Shown here in pieces: positions 7,014 to 13,900 of a stretch of 14,702 nt of DNA; positions within the stretch are counted from its first letter, which is position 1; each line of letters opens with the position of its first letter. The stretch lies in NCBI GenBank assembly GCA_017354575.1, contig JAFMQP010000047.1, positions 1-14,702 on the forward strand, in the 5' to 3' direction. The translations under genes were made by a program, and so were the position numbers. The DNA is from Acidothermales bacterium. Lineage in GTDB: Bacteria; Actinomycetota; Actinomycetes; Streptosporangiales; WHST01. The notes below the pieces were generated by a model that did no database searches, had not been told where the DNA came from, and saw nothing but the letters and a program-made list of their open reading frames with translations.

Positions 7014-7873
7014 CCACGGCGCGCGCGGTCGTCGAGCTGGTGCGGGCACCGGCGGCGTTGTCCGTGCCCGGCGACAGCCTCGCCGGCGCGGCCGCCGCGG
7101 GTTGGCCGTTCGGCGCGGCGACGCCCGCGCTCGGCGTCGCGTCCGCGTGCCTCTACTGGGCCGGCATGGCCCTGAACGACTACGCCGACCGCGACGTCGA
7201 CGCGGTGGAGCGGCCGCAGCGGCCGATCCCGTCGGGACGTGTCTCGCCGCGGTTCGCGCTCGGCGTCGCGTCCGGGTTGACCGCCGCGGGCGTCGGCGTC
7301 GCGGGGCTCGTCGGCGGACGACGCGGCACCGCCGTCGCGGTACCACTGGCCGCGACGGTGTGGGCGTACGACCTCGCGCTGAAGAGCACGCCGGCCGGAC
7401 CGGTGGCGATGGGTGCCGCACGGGCACTCGACGTCCTGCTCGGCGCGGGTGCCGGGCGGCTGCGTCCTGCGCTGCCCGCGGCACTCACGCTCGGCGCGCA
7501 CACCGTGGCGATCACGACGCTCAGCCGGCACGAGGTGACCGGCGGGTCGCGCCTGCTGCCCGCCGTTACCCTCGCAGCCACCGCGGCCGTCACGGCTGCC
7601 GCACTGCGCGGCACCGGGCGGTCCCCGGTAGACCGGGTCGCCAACGCCGCGCTGCTCGCCGGGTACGCGGGCACGTTCGGCCGTACCCAGGTCGACGCGG
7701 TGCGGCAACCGAACCCGACGCAGCTTCAACGTGCCGTCGGCGCCGGCATCCTCGCGATGATGCCGCTGCAGGCGGCCCTCGCCGCGGGCGCGGGAGCGCT
7801 CTGCGCGGCTGTTCCGGTGGCCGCCGCGTTCCCGGTCGCCCGCCGGCTCGCGCGGAAGGTGTCACCGACATGA
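7010..7873 (+). CDS. eboC: UbiA-like prenyltransferase EboC
   Basis: This is a 287-aa integral membrane protein of the UbiA superfamily, which moves a polyprenyl group from its diphosphate onto an acceptor within the membrane. The first aspartate-rich motif NDYADRDVD (56-64, NDxxDxxxD) binds the Mg-diphosphate and is complete, followed by ERPQRPIPSGR, also typical. The second motif is degenerate (VWAYDLALKSTPAGP at 117-131), then TTLSRHEVTGGS, a stretch I associate with the EboC branch. Alanine/valine/leucine-rich segments give about seven to nine likely membrane helices. The start was chosen at the ATG that overlaps the preceding stop (ATGA); the frame stays open upstream but runs inside the synthase gene. 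The acceptor is unknown. In this context a cyclitol or sugar derivative is plausible, which would fit a lipid-linked carrier. Confidence 0.88.
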   Translation: MTTARAVVELVRAPAALSVPGDSLAGAAAAGWPFGAATPALGVASACLYWAGMALNDYADRDVDAVERPQRPIPSGRVSPRFALGVASGLTAAGVGVAGLVGGRRGTAVAVPLAATVWAYDLALKSTPAGPVAMGAARALDVLLGAGAGRLRPALPAALTLGAHTVAITTLSRHEVTGGSRLLPAVTLAATAAVTAAALRGTGRSPVDRVANAALLAGYAGTFGRTQVDAVRQPNPTQLQRAVGAGILAMMPLQAALAAGAGALCAAVPVAAAFPVARRLARKVSPT

Positions 7874-8724
7874 GCGCGCTGCGGTTCGGTTACGGCACCA
7901 ACGGTTTCGGCGACCACCGGCTGGACGACGTACTCCTCGTCCTCGCCGAGCTGGGCTACGACGGCGTCGCGCTCACCCTCGACCACCCCCACCTCGACCC
8001 GTACGCGCCGGACGTCGGCGCGCAGGTTCCCGTGCTACGCCGCCGCCTCGACGAGCTCGGGCTCGCGGTCGTGATCGAGACCGGCGGCAGGTACGTGCTC
8101 GACCCGTGGCGCAAGCACCAGCCCACGCTGCTGTCCCGCGAAGGCGCCGAGCGCCGCGTCGACCTGCTCGTCCGCGCGGTGCGAATCGCGGCGGAGCTGT
8201 CCGCCGACGCGGTGTCGTTCTGGAGCGGCACGGCCGCCGAGCCGATGCCGGAAGACGAGGCGTGGCAACGTCTCGCCGAAGGCTGCGCGCAGGTGCTCGA
8301 CGCGGCGGCGGTGTACGACGTGCGGCTCGGCTTCGAACCCGAGCCCGGCATGCTCGTCGACACCCTCGACGGCTACACGCGGCTGCTCGGCATGCTCGAC
8401 GGGCACGAGCGGTTCGGGCTCACCCTCGACATCGGGCACTGCCGCTGCCTCGAACCGCTGCCCGCGGAGGACTGCGTGCGCCGCCACGCCGGCCGGCTGG
8501 TGAACGTGCAGATCGACGACATGCGTCGCGGCGTCCACGAGCACCTGCCCCTCGGCGAGGGCGAGGTCGACTTCCCGCCCGTCCTCGCCGCCCTGGGCGA
8601 GGTCGGCTACGGCGGACTGGTCTCCGTCGAGCTGCCCCGGCACGGCCACGCTGCACCCGGCCTCGCCCGCACATCCCTGGAGTTCCTGCGGGACGCGTCC
8701 GTCCCCACGGAGGTGACGACATGA
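7870..8724 (+). CDS. Xylose-isomerase-like TIM barrel (sugar phosphate isomerase/epimerase family)
   Basis: This is a 284-aa cytoplasmic protein of the AP-endonuclease-2 / xylose-isomerase-like TIM-barrel family, whose members isomerise, epimerise or dehydrate sugars, keto-sugars and cyclitols with a divalent metal. Probable metal ligands are Glu156 in GFEPEPG, Asp187 and His190 in LTLDIGHC, the HEHLPLGEGEVD stretch (223-234) and Glu254 in VSVELPRHGH. The fold begins LRFGYGTNGFGDHRLDDVLLVLAELGYDGV, a standard first strand and helix for the family. It starts in the ATGA of eboC and ends in the ATGA of eboA, so it is an integral member of the Ebo operon even though the core six-gene nomenclature has no letter for it. 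The shared GFEPEPG and LDxxH patterns suggest it is related to EboE downstream. The substrate is unknown. Confidence 0.87.
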   Translation: MSALRFGYGTNGFGDHRLDDVLLVLAELGYDGVALTLDHPHLDPYAPDVGAQVPVLRRRLDELGLAVVIETGGRYVLDPWRKHQPTLLSREGAERRVDLLVRAVRIAAELSADAVSFWSGTAAEPMPEDEAWQRLAEGCAQVLDAAAVYDVRLGFEPEPGMLVDTLDGYTRLLGMLDGHERFGLTLDIGHCRCLEPLPAEDCVRRHAGRLVNVQIDDMRRGVHEHLPLGEGEVDFPPVLAALGEVGYGGLVSVELPRHGHAAPGLARTSLEFLRDASVPTEVTT

Positions 8725-9335
8725 GCCTCGACACCGTTCTCGCCGAACGGCTGAGCGACGACGGCCGGCGTTGGCTGGACGCGGCGACCGACCGGGTGCG
8801 GTCGGACGCTGCAGCGATCCGCGTGCTGTTTCCTGCCGTGGGGCGCAACGTCGGCCGTGGCGCGGTCGAGGACGCCGCCAGGGTCGCGCTGCTGAAGGCG
8901 GTGCCGTCGCGCGGACCGGCGCTCGTCGACGAGGTCGCGGCCCTGTACCGCTTCGGCGACGCCGCGGAGAAGCGCGGCGTACTGCGCGCGCTGCACCTGC
9001 TCGACGTCGGCGACCGCGGGTTGCCGATCGTCCAGGACGCCTTGCGTACCAACGACACCAGGCTCGTCGCCGCGGCACTCGGGCCGTACGGCGCCGCGCA
9101 GCTGGACGCCGCCGCGTACCGGCAGGGCGTGCTCAAGTGCGTGTTCGTCGGTGTACCGCTCGCGGACATCGAAGGACTCGAACGGCGGGCGGATGCCGAG
9201 CTCGCCCGCATGCTGGCCGACTTCGCGACGGAACGGCTCGCCGCGGGCCGCGACGTACCCGGCGACGTCTGGCTCGTCCTCGACCGGTTCCCGGACGCGG
9301 CAACGGGACTGCGCAAGACCGCCGAGGAGGCATGA
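8721..9335 (+). CDS. eboA: EboA family protein
   Basis: This is a 204-aa soluble protein without signal peptide or membrane segment, belonging to the EboA family, whose biochemical role is unknown. Recognition rests on two stretches I know from the family: FPAVGRNVGRG at 37-47 and YRQGVLKCVFVGVPLADI at 133-150. It also rests on its place between the TIM-barrel gene and the TatD-like gene. The rest is helical with many Ala, Leu and Arg residues, possibly HEAT-like repeats (for example KRGVLRALHLLDVGDRGLPI followed by RLVAAALGPYG). GGAGG at 8709-8713 is 7 nt before the ATG, and the start overlaps the previous stop by ATGA. Cysteine 140 within the KCVF motif is the only cysteine and lies in the most conserved part. 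A scaffold or carrier-binding role is only a guess. Confidence 0.85.
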   Translation: MSLDTVLAERLSDDGRRWLDAATDRVRSDAAAIRVLFPAVGRNVGRGAVEDAARVALLKAVPSRGPALVDEVAALYRFGDAAEKRGVLRALHLLDVGDRGLPIVQDALRTNDTRLVAAALGPYGAAQLDAAAYRQGVLKCVFVGVPLADIEGLERRADAELARMLADFATERLAAGRDVPGDVWLVLDRFPDAATGLRKTAEEA

Positions 9336-10192
9336 TGCGCATCTTCGACCCTCACATCCACATGACGTCGCGGACCACCGACGACTACCAGGCGATGTAC
9401 GACGCCGGAGTCCGGGCGCTCGTCGAACCGGCGTTCTGGCTCGGCCAGCCGCGTACCTCCGTCGACACGTTCGTCGACTACTTCGACGGGCTCGTCGGCT
9501 GGGAGCCGTTCCGGGCGAGCCAATTCGGCATCCGGCACCACTGCACCATGGCGCTCAATCCCAAGGAGGCCAACGATCCGCGCTGCCGCGGCGTGCTCGA
9601 CGTGCTGCCGCGGTATCTCGCGAAGGACGGCGTCGTCGCCGTCGGCGAGCTGGGCTACGACTCCATGACGCCGGAGGAGGACGAGGTCTTCGCCGCGCAG
9701 CTGCGGCTCGCGATCGAGCACGACCTGCCGGTGCTCGTGCACACGCCGCACCGCGACAAGGCCGCGGGCACGCGGCGCACGCTCGACGTCGTCCGCGAGT
9801 CGGGCGTCACGCCCGAGCGCGTCGTCGTCGACCACCTCAACGAGGTGACCGTCGGGCTGGTCGCCGACTCCGGCTGCTGGATGGGGTTCTCGATCTACCC
9901 GGACACCAAGATGGACCCGGACCGGATGGTCGCGATCCTGAAGGAGTACGGCACCGACCGGATGCTGGTGAACTCCGCCGCGGACTGGGGCAAGAGCGAC
10001 CCGCTGCGGACGAGACAGACAGCCGACGCGATGCTCGCGGCCGGCTTCGCCGACGACGACGTCGACCGCGTGTTCTGGCAGAACCCGGTGGCGTTCTACG
10101 GGCAGAGCGGACGCCTCGACCTGGAGGGGACGCCGGCCGACCCGGCCGCGACGTTCGAGGGGAACTCGGTGCTGCGGGGTGCGCGCCCATGA
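9335..10192 (+). CDS. eboB: TatD-like metal-dependent hydrolase EboB
   Basis: This 285-aa protein belongs to the amidohydrolase/TatD superfamily and is predicted to hydrolyse an unknown ester, amide or phosphoester in the cytoplasm with one or two metals. The ligand set is intact: HxH at 7-9 (DPHIHM), Glu105 in VAVGELGYD, His136 and His139 in VLVHTPHRD, His167 in VVDHLNE, and Asp217 in VNSAADWG. The opening RIFDPHIHMTSRTTDDYQAM is characteristic of the EBO-linked branch rather than of general DNase-like TatD. Two ATGs are possible. The one at 9332 overlaps the eboA stop but is 1 nt from the GAGGAGG at 9324-9330; the one at 9335 has 4 nt and is chosen here. They differ by a single Met. It ends in an ATGA shared with a small ORF. 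Confidence 0.87.
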   Translation: MRIFDPHIHMTSRTTDDYQAMYDAGVRALVEPAFWLGQPRTSVDTFVDYFDGLVGWEPFRASQFGIRHHCTMALNPKEANDPRCRGVLDVLPRYLAKDGVVAVGELGYDSMTPEEDEVFAAQLRLAIEHDLPVLVHTPHRDKAAGTRRTLDVVRESGVTPERVVVDHLNEVTVGLVADSGCWMGFSIYPDTKMDPDRMVAILKEYGTDRMLVNSAADWGKSDPLRTRQTADAMLAAGFADDDVDRVFWQNPVAFYGQSGRLDLEGTPADPAATFEGNSVLRGARP

Positions 10193-10287
10193 GCGAGCGC
10201 CAGCGAGCGAACCGTGTGCACAGTCGGCATGCTCCCGCCGTCCCAGCGCAACCACGCACCACGGTGAGCTGGGAGGCGGGAGCATGA
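10189..10287 (+). CDS. Possible 32-codon coupling ORF between eboB and eboE
   Basis: An ATG at 10189 overlaps the eboB stop (ATGA). Its frame runs 32 codons to a TGA at 10285-10287 that in turn overlaps the eboE start (ATGA). It thus bridges the only gap in an otherwise unbroken chain of overlapping genes. The peptide begins MSERQRANRVHSRH, is rich in Arg and Ala, and shows no domain. Its second half runs through the hairpin that hides the eboE start, so its translation would open that stem. Against it: the first bases (GAGCGAGCGCCAGCGAGCG) resemble a motif often found just after genes in actinobacteria, which yields MSER-type frames by chance. It is best read as a candidate leader or coupling peptide, not a proven gene. 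Confidence 0.35.
   Translation: MSERQRANRVHSRHAPAVPAQPRTTVSWEAGA
10228..10286 (+). promoter_or_regulatory. 19-bp stem-loop hiding the eboE ribosome binding site and start codon
   Basis: The left arm 10228-10247 (CATGCTCCCGCC, one bulged G, TCCCAGC) is fully complementary to the right arm 10268-10286 (GCTGGGA then GGCGGGAGCATG), with a 20-nt loop. The right arm contains the SD GGGAGG (10271-10276) and the ATG itself (10284-10286). Such a structure should block initiation unless opened by ribosomes reading from eboB into the small ORF, by a ligand, or by a protein. Confidence 0.62.
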
Positions 10288-11453
10288 GGATGCGCCATCC
10301 CGACGGGACGCTCGTGCACCTCGCGTACTGCACCAACGTGCACACCGCCGAGGACCTCGACGGCGTGCTCGCCCAGCTGGGCCGTTACGCCGGGCCGGTG
10401 CGCGAGCGGCTCGGCGTACCGACGCTCGGCGTGGGCCTGTGGCTCGCCCGCGACGTCGCCACCACCCTCGTGGACGACGCCGCCGCGCTCGACCGGTTGG
10501 GCGACGAGCTCGCCGCGTGTGGCCTGGAAGTCGTGACGCTCAACGGGTTTCCGTACCGCGGCTTCGGTTGCGACGTGGTGAAGCGCAAGGTGTACACGCC
10601 GGACTGGTCCGACCCGGCGCGGCTCGCGTACACCCTCGACCTCGCCCGCGTCCTGGCGCGGCTGCTGCCCGACGACGTGACGGGAGGGACCGTGTCGACG
10701 CTGCCGCTGGGCTGGCGTACGCCCTGGTTCCACGACCGGCAGGAGGCCGCCGCGGTCCAGCTGGCCACGCTCGCGGAGGAGCTTGCGAAGCTGGACGCGA
10801 CCACCGGACGGGCGGTACGCGTCGGCTTCGAACCTGAGCCCGGCTGCGTCGTCGAGACCACCGACGACGCGGCCGCACAACTCGACGGCGTCGACGGCGA
10901 CTGGCTCGGCGTCTGCCTCGACAGCTGCCATCTCGCCGTCGCGCACGAGGACCCGGATGCGGCACTCGCGCGGCTGGATGCCGCCGGCCTACCCGTCGTC
11001 AAGCTGCAGGCGTCCTGCGCGCTCGAGGCGGCCGACCCCGGCGACGCCCAGACGCGGGAGGCGTTGGCCGGGTTCGCGGAACCGCGGTTCCTGCACCAGA
11101 CGCGCGAGCCCGCGGCGGCCGGGCTGCGTTCCGTCGACGACCTCGACGAGGCGCTGTGGGGCAGGCGCGCGTTGCCCGGTCACCGGCCGTGGCGCATCCA
11201 CTTCCACGTGCCGCTGCACGCCGATCCGGTGCCGCCGTTGACGTCCACGCGGGACGTGCTCACCGCGACGCTGCGCGCGCTGCTCGGCGGCCCGGCGGCG
11301 CGGGTCGAGCACGTCGAGGTCGAGACGTACACGTGGGACGTGCTCCCCGGCGGACGCCGCACCGACGACGACCTCGTCGACGGCATCGCGGCGGAGTTGG
11401 ACTGGACCAGGCGGCAGCTGCGCGACCTCGGCCTGTCGGAGGTGGCGTCATGA
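10284..11453 (+). CDS. eboE: Metabolite traffic protein EboE (xylose-isomerase-like TIM barrel)
   Basis: This is a 389-aa member of the EboE family, a TIM barrel related to sugar isomerases. The family start is clear: LVHLAYCTNVHTAEDLD, then VVTLNGFPYRGFGCDVVKRK (83-102) and VYTPDWSDPARLAYT. Likely metal ligands are Glu183 in GFEPEPG, Asp213 and His216 in CLDSCHLAV, and Gln242 in KLQAS. A C-terminal part not found in simple isomerases (IHFHVPLHAD, VEVETYTWDVLP) is shared within the family. The frame extends upstream to 10179, but the ATG at 10284 has GGGAGG 7 nt before it and gives the expected N-terminus. In cyanobacteria the cluster is linked to periplasmic delivery of a scytonemin precursor; the reaction of EboE itself is unknown. 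Expression is probably gated by the stem-loop over its start. It overlaps eboF by ATGA. Confidence 0.9.
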   Translation: MRMRHPDGTLVHLAYCTNVHTAEDLDGVLAQLGRYAGPVRERLGVPTLGVGLWLARDVATTLVDDAAALDRLGDELAACGLEVVTLNGFPYRGFGCDVVKRKVYTPDWSDPARLAYTLDLARVLARLLPDDVTGGTVSTLPLGWRTPWFHDRQEAAAVQLATLAEELAKLDATTGRAVRVGFEPEPGCVVETTDDAAAQLDGVDGDWLGVCLDSCHLAVAHEDPDAALARLDAAGLPVVKLQASCALEAADPGDAQTREALAGFAEPRFLHQTREPAAAGLRSVDDLDEALWGRRALPGHRPWRIHFHVPLHADPVPPLTSTRDVLTATLRALLGGPAARVEHVEVETYTWDVLPGGRRTDDDLVDGIAAELDWTRRQLRDLGLSEVAS

Positions 11454-12859
11454 GCAGGCAATTGCTCGTCGTCGACGTCGTCGGGATGACGCCGGCGCTG
11501 CTCGAGCACATGCCGAACGTGCGACGCGTCGCCACCGCAGGTTGGCAGGCACCGCTGACGCCGGCGTTCCCGGCGGTCACGTGCACCGTGCAGTCGACGT
11601 TCCTCACCGGCACCCTGCCCAGTGCGCACGGTGTCGTCGCGAACGGTTGGTACTTCAGGGATCTCGGCGAGGTGTACCTGTGGCGGCAGCACAACCGCCT
11701 GGTGCAGGGGGAGAAGCTGTGGGACACCGCCCGCATCGAGCGGCCCGGGTACACCGTCGCGAACGTCTGCTGGTGGTACGCCATGGGCGCGGCGACCGAC
11801 CTCACCGTCACCCCCCGGCCCGTCTACTACGCCGACGGGCGCAAGGAACCCGACTGCTACACCGATCCACCCGAGCTGCACGACCGGCTCACGGGGGAGC
11901 TCGGCACCTTCCCGCTCTTCAACTACTGGGGACCGACGGCGGGCATCGCGTCGTCGCGCTGGATCGCCGAGGCCACCCACCGCGTCCTCGTCGACGACCG
12001 GCCCGACCTCGCGCTCGCGTACGTCCCGCACCTCGACTACGACCTGCAGCGGTACGGCCCCGGCACCCCGGAGGCGGCGCGCGCGGCACGTGACGTCGAC
12101 GCCGTGCTGGCACCGCTGCTCGACACCGCACGCGAGCAGGGTCGCGGCGTCGTCCTGCTGAGCGAGTACGGCATCACCGACGCCGTCACGCCGGTGGACG
12201 TCAACCGCGCGCTGCGCCGCCAGGGCCTGCTGCGCGTGTACGTGCAGGACGGCATGGAGTACCTCGACCCGTGGACGTCGCGTGCGTTCGCCGTCGCGGA
12301 CCACCAGGTCGCGCACGTCTACGTCCGTGAGCGAGGGGACGTCGCGCGAGTGCGCGACGTCGTCGCCGCGCTGCCGGGCGTCGACCAGGTGCTCGACGCG
12401 GCGGGCAAGCGCACGTTCGGCGTCGACCACGAACGTGCCGGCGACCTCGTCGCCGTCGCCGAGCCGGACGCGTGGTTCACGTACTACTACTGGCTCGACG
12501 ACGAACGCGCGCCGGACTTCGCCAAGCTCGTGGAGATCCACCGCAAGCCCGGTTACGACCCGGCCGAGCTGTTCCTCGACCCGGACGACCGCTGGGTCAG
12601 GCTTCGCGCGGCGATGGCGTTGGCGCGCAAGAAGCTCGGCTTCCGTTACCTGATGAACGTCGTGCCGCTCGACCCCGCGCCGGTGCGCGGCAGCCACGGA
12701 CGGCTGCCCGACGACGAGCGGCACGGGCCGGTACTCGTCTGCTCGGACGCCGACGCCGCGCGCACCGGTGTGCACGCCACCGATGTCAAGGAACTGCTGC
12801 TCGACCTCGCCGGTATTCGGCGACCATCCGCTGTCCCCGACCGAACCTCGCGGAGGTAG
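11450..12859 (+). CDS. eboF: Alkaline-phosphatase superfamily protein EboF (nucleotide pyrophosphatase/phosphodiesterase-like)
   Basis: This is a 469-aa protein of the alkaline phosphatase superfamily, nearest to nucleotide pyrophosphatase/phosphodiesterases. No signal peptide is visible, so it is presumably cytoplasmic. The family layout can be followed: Asp9 in VVDVVG, nucleophile Thr44 in FPAVTCTVQSTFLTGTLPSAHGV (40-62), Asn65 in ANGW, Asp196 in PHLDYDLQRYGP and His416 in GSHG. Three usual metal ligands differ. The DxxxH histidine is Gln200, and the sDHG pair is Glu239-Tyr240 in LLSEYGIT. I have the impression that this 'SEYGIT' form occurs in EBO-linked relatives, so it may define the subfamily rather than mean decay. 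GGAGG at 11438-11442 is 7 nt before the ATG, which overlaps the eboE stop. The natural substrate, perhaps a phosphodiester-linked cyclitol or prenyl phosphate, is unknown. Confidence 0.85.
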   Translation: MSRQLLVVDVVGMTPALLEHMPNVRRVATAGWQAPLTPAFPAVTCTVQSTFLTGTLPSAHGVVANGWYFRDLGEVYLWRQHNRLVQGEKLWDTARIERPGYTVANVCWWYAMGAATDLTVTPRPVYYADGRKEPDCYTDPPELHDRLTGELGTFPLFNYWGPTAGIASSRWIAEATHRVLVDDRPDLALAYVPHLDYDLQRYGPGTPEAARAARDVDAVLAPLLDTAREQGRGVVLLSEYGITDAVTPVDVNRALRRQGLLRVYVQDGMEYLDPWTSRAFAVADHQVAHVYVRERGDVARVRDVVAALPGVDQVLDAAGKRTFGVDHERAGDLVAVAEPDAWFTYYYWLDDERAPDFAKLVEIHRKPGYDPAELFLDPDDRWVRLRAAMALARKKLGFRYLMNVVPLDPAPVRGSHGRLPDDERHGPVLVCSDADAARTGVHATDVKELLLDLAGIRRPSAVPDRTSRR

Positions 12860-12862
12860 ACC

Positions 12863-13867
12863 ATGGCACGTCCCGTCACCTTGTTCACCGGTCAATGGGC
12901 CGACGTCCCGTTCGAGGACCTGTGCCGACTCGCGTCCGAGTGGGGCTACGACGGACTCGAGCTGGCCTGCTGGGGAGACCACTTCGAGGTCGACAAGGCG
13001 CTCGCCGACGACGCATACGTCGAACGCAGGCGCGAGATCCTGGACAAGCACAGGCTCGGCTGCTGGACGATCTCCAACCATCTCGTCGGGCAGGCCGTGT
13101 GCGACTTCCCGATCGACGAGCGGCACCGGGCGATCCTGCCGTCGCGGATCTGGGGTGACGGCGACGCCGAGGGCGTACGGCGGCGTGCCGCCGAGGAGAT
13201 GAAGGACACCGCCCGTGCCGCCGCGAAGTTCGGCGTCGACACCGTCGTCGGCTTCACCGGCTCGTCGATCTGGTACACGCTCGCGATGTTCCCGCCGACG
13301 CCGGACGCGATGATCGACCGCGGGTACCGGGACTTCGCCGACCGGTGGAACCCGATCCTGGACGTGTACGACGAGGCCGGTGTCCGGTTCGCGCACGAGG
13401 TGCACCCGACCGAGATCGCCTACGACTACTGGACGACGGTGCGGACGCTCGACGCGATCGGTCACCGGCCGGCGTTCGGGCTGAACTTCGACCCTTCGCA
13501 CATGTGGTGGCAGCAGCTCGACCTCGTCTCGTTCCTGTGGGACTTCAAGGACCGCATCTACCACGTCGACTGCAAGGAGACCCGTACGAGCTTCAACGGC
13601 CGCAACGGCCGGCTGGGTTCACACCTGCCGTGGGGCGATCCCCGGCGCGGCTGGGACTTCGTGTCCACCGGCCACGGCGACGTGCCGTGGGAGGACGTGT
13701 TCCGGACTCTCAACGCCATCGGCTACGACGGGCCGATCTCGGTCGAGTGGGAGGACGCCGGCATGGACCGTACCGTCGGCTGCCCCGAGGCCCTGGAGTT
13801 CGTCCGCCGACTGAACTTCCCGCCGTCCACGGCGTCGTTCGACGCCGCGTTCGGTTCGGGCGACTGA
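12863..13867 (+). CDS. Sugar phosphate isomerase/epimerase family TIM barrel
   Basis: This 334-aa cytoplasmic protein is the third xylose-isomerase-like TIM barrel in the operon. It starts MARPVTLFTGQWADVPFEDLC and carries GYDGLEL after the first helix. Probable metal and substrate residues are Glu179 in FAHEVHPTE, Asp210 and His213 in NFDPSHMWW, the HVDCKE stretch (234-239), His271 in STGHGDVPW and Glu295 in SVEWED. These resemble proteins found next to Gfo/Idh dehydrogenases and ThuA proteins in sugar or inositol catabolic loci more than they resemble EboE. This gene may therefore connect the two halves of the window. It lies 3 nt after the eboF stop, and GGAGG at 12852-12856, which overlaps the end of eboF, is 6 nt before the ATG. 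This is the first junction of the operon without ATGA overlap. Confidence 0.88.
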   Translation: MARPVTLFTGQWADVPFEDLCRLASEWGYDGLELACWGDHFEVDKALADDAYVERRREILDKHRLGCWTISNHLVGQAVCDFPIDERHRAILPSRIWGDGDAEGVRRRAAEEMKDTARAAAKFGVDTVVGFTGSSIWYTLAMFPPTPDAMIDRGYRDFADRWNPILDVYDEAGVRFAHEVHPTEIAYDYWTTVRTLDAIGHRPAFGLNFDPSHMWWQQLDLVSFLWDFKDRIYHVDCKETRTSFNGRNGRLGSHLPWGDPRRGWDFVSTGHGDVPWEDVFRTLNAIGYDGPISVEWEDAGMDRTVGCPEALEFVRRLNFPPSTASFDAAFGSGD

Positions 13868-13900
13868 GCTACCTCACCACGATCGGAACGGAGCGGGAAA

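Noticed and set aside
10191..10209. GAGCGAGCG-type repeat as a CRISPR or mobile-element remnant
   Set aside because: Only two partial units exist and there are no spacers. It matches a short motif commonly seen behind actinobacterial genes.
10179..10283. Upstream extension of EboE to 10179
   Set aside because: The extra 35 residues lie in the eboB end and the hairpin, resemble nothing, and the ATG at 10284 has a good ribosome binding site and the family N-terminus.
8420..10345. 641-aa minus-strand open frame opposite eboA and eboB
   Set aside because: It has no domain, signal or ribosome binding site support, and the opposite strand carries the conserved Ebo motifs.
11180..13564. 794-aa minus-strand open frame opposite eboE, eboF and the third TIM barrel
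   Set aside because: It spans three well-supported genes in antisense and has shadow-type composition.
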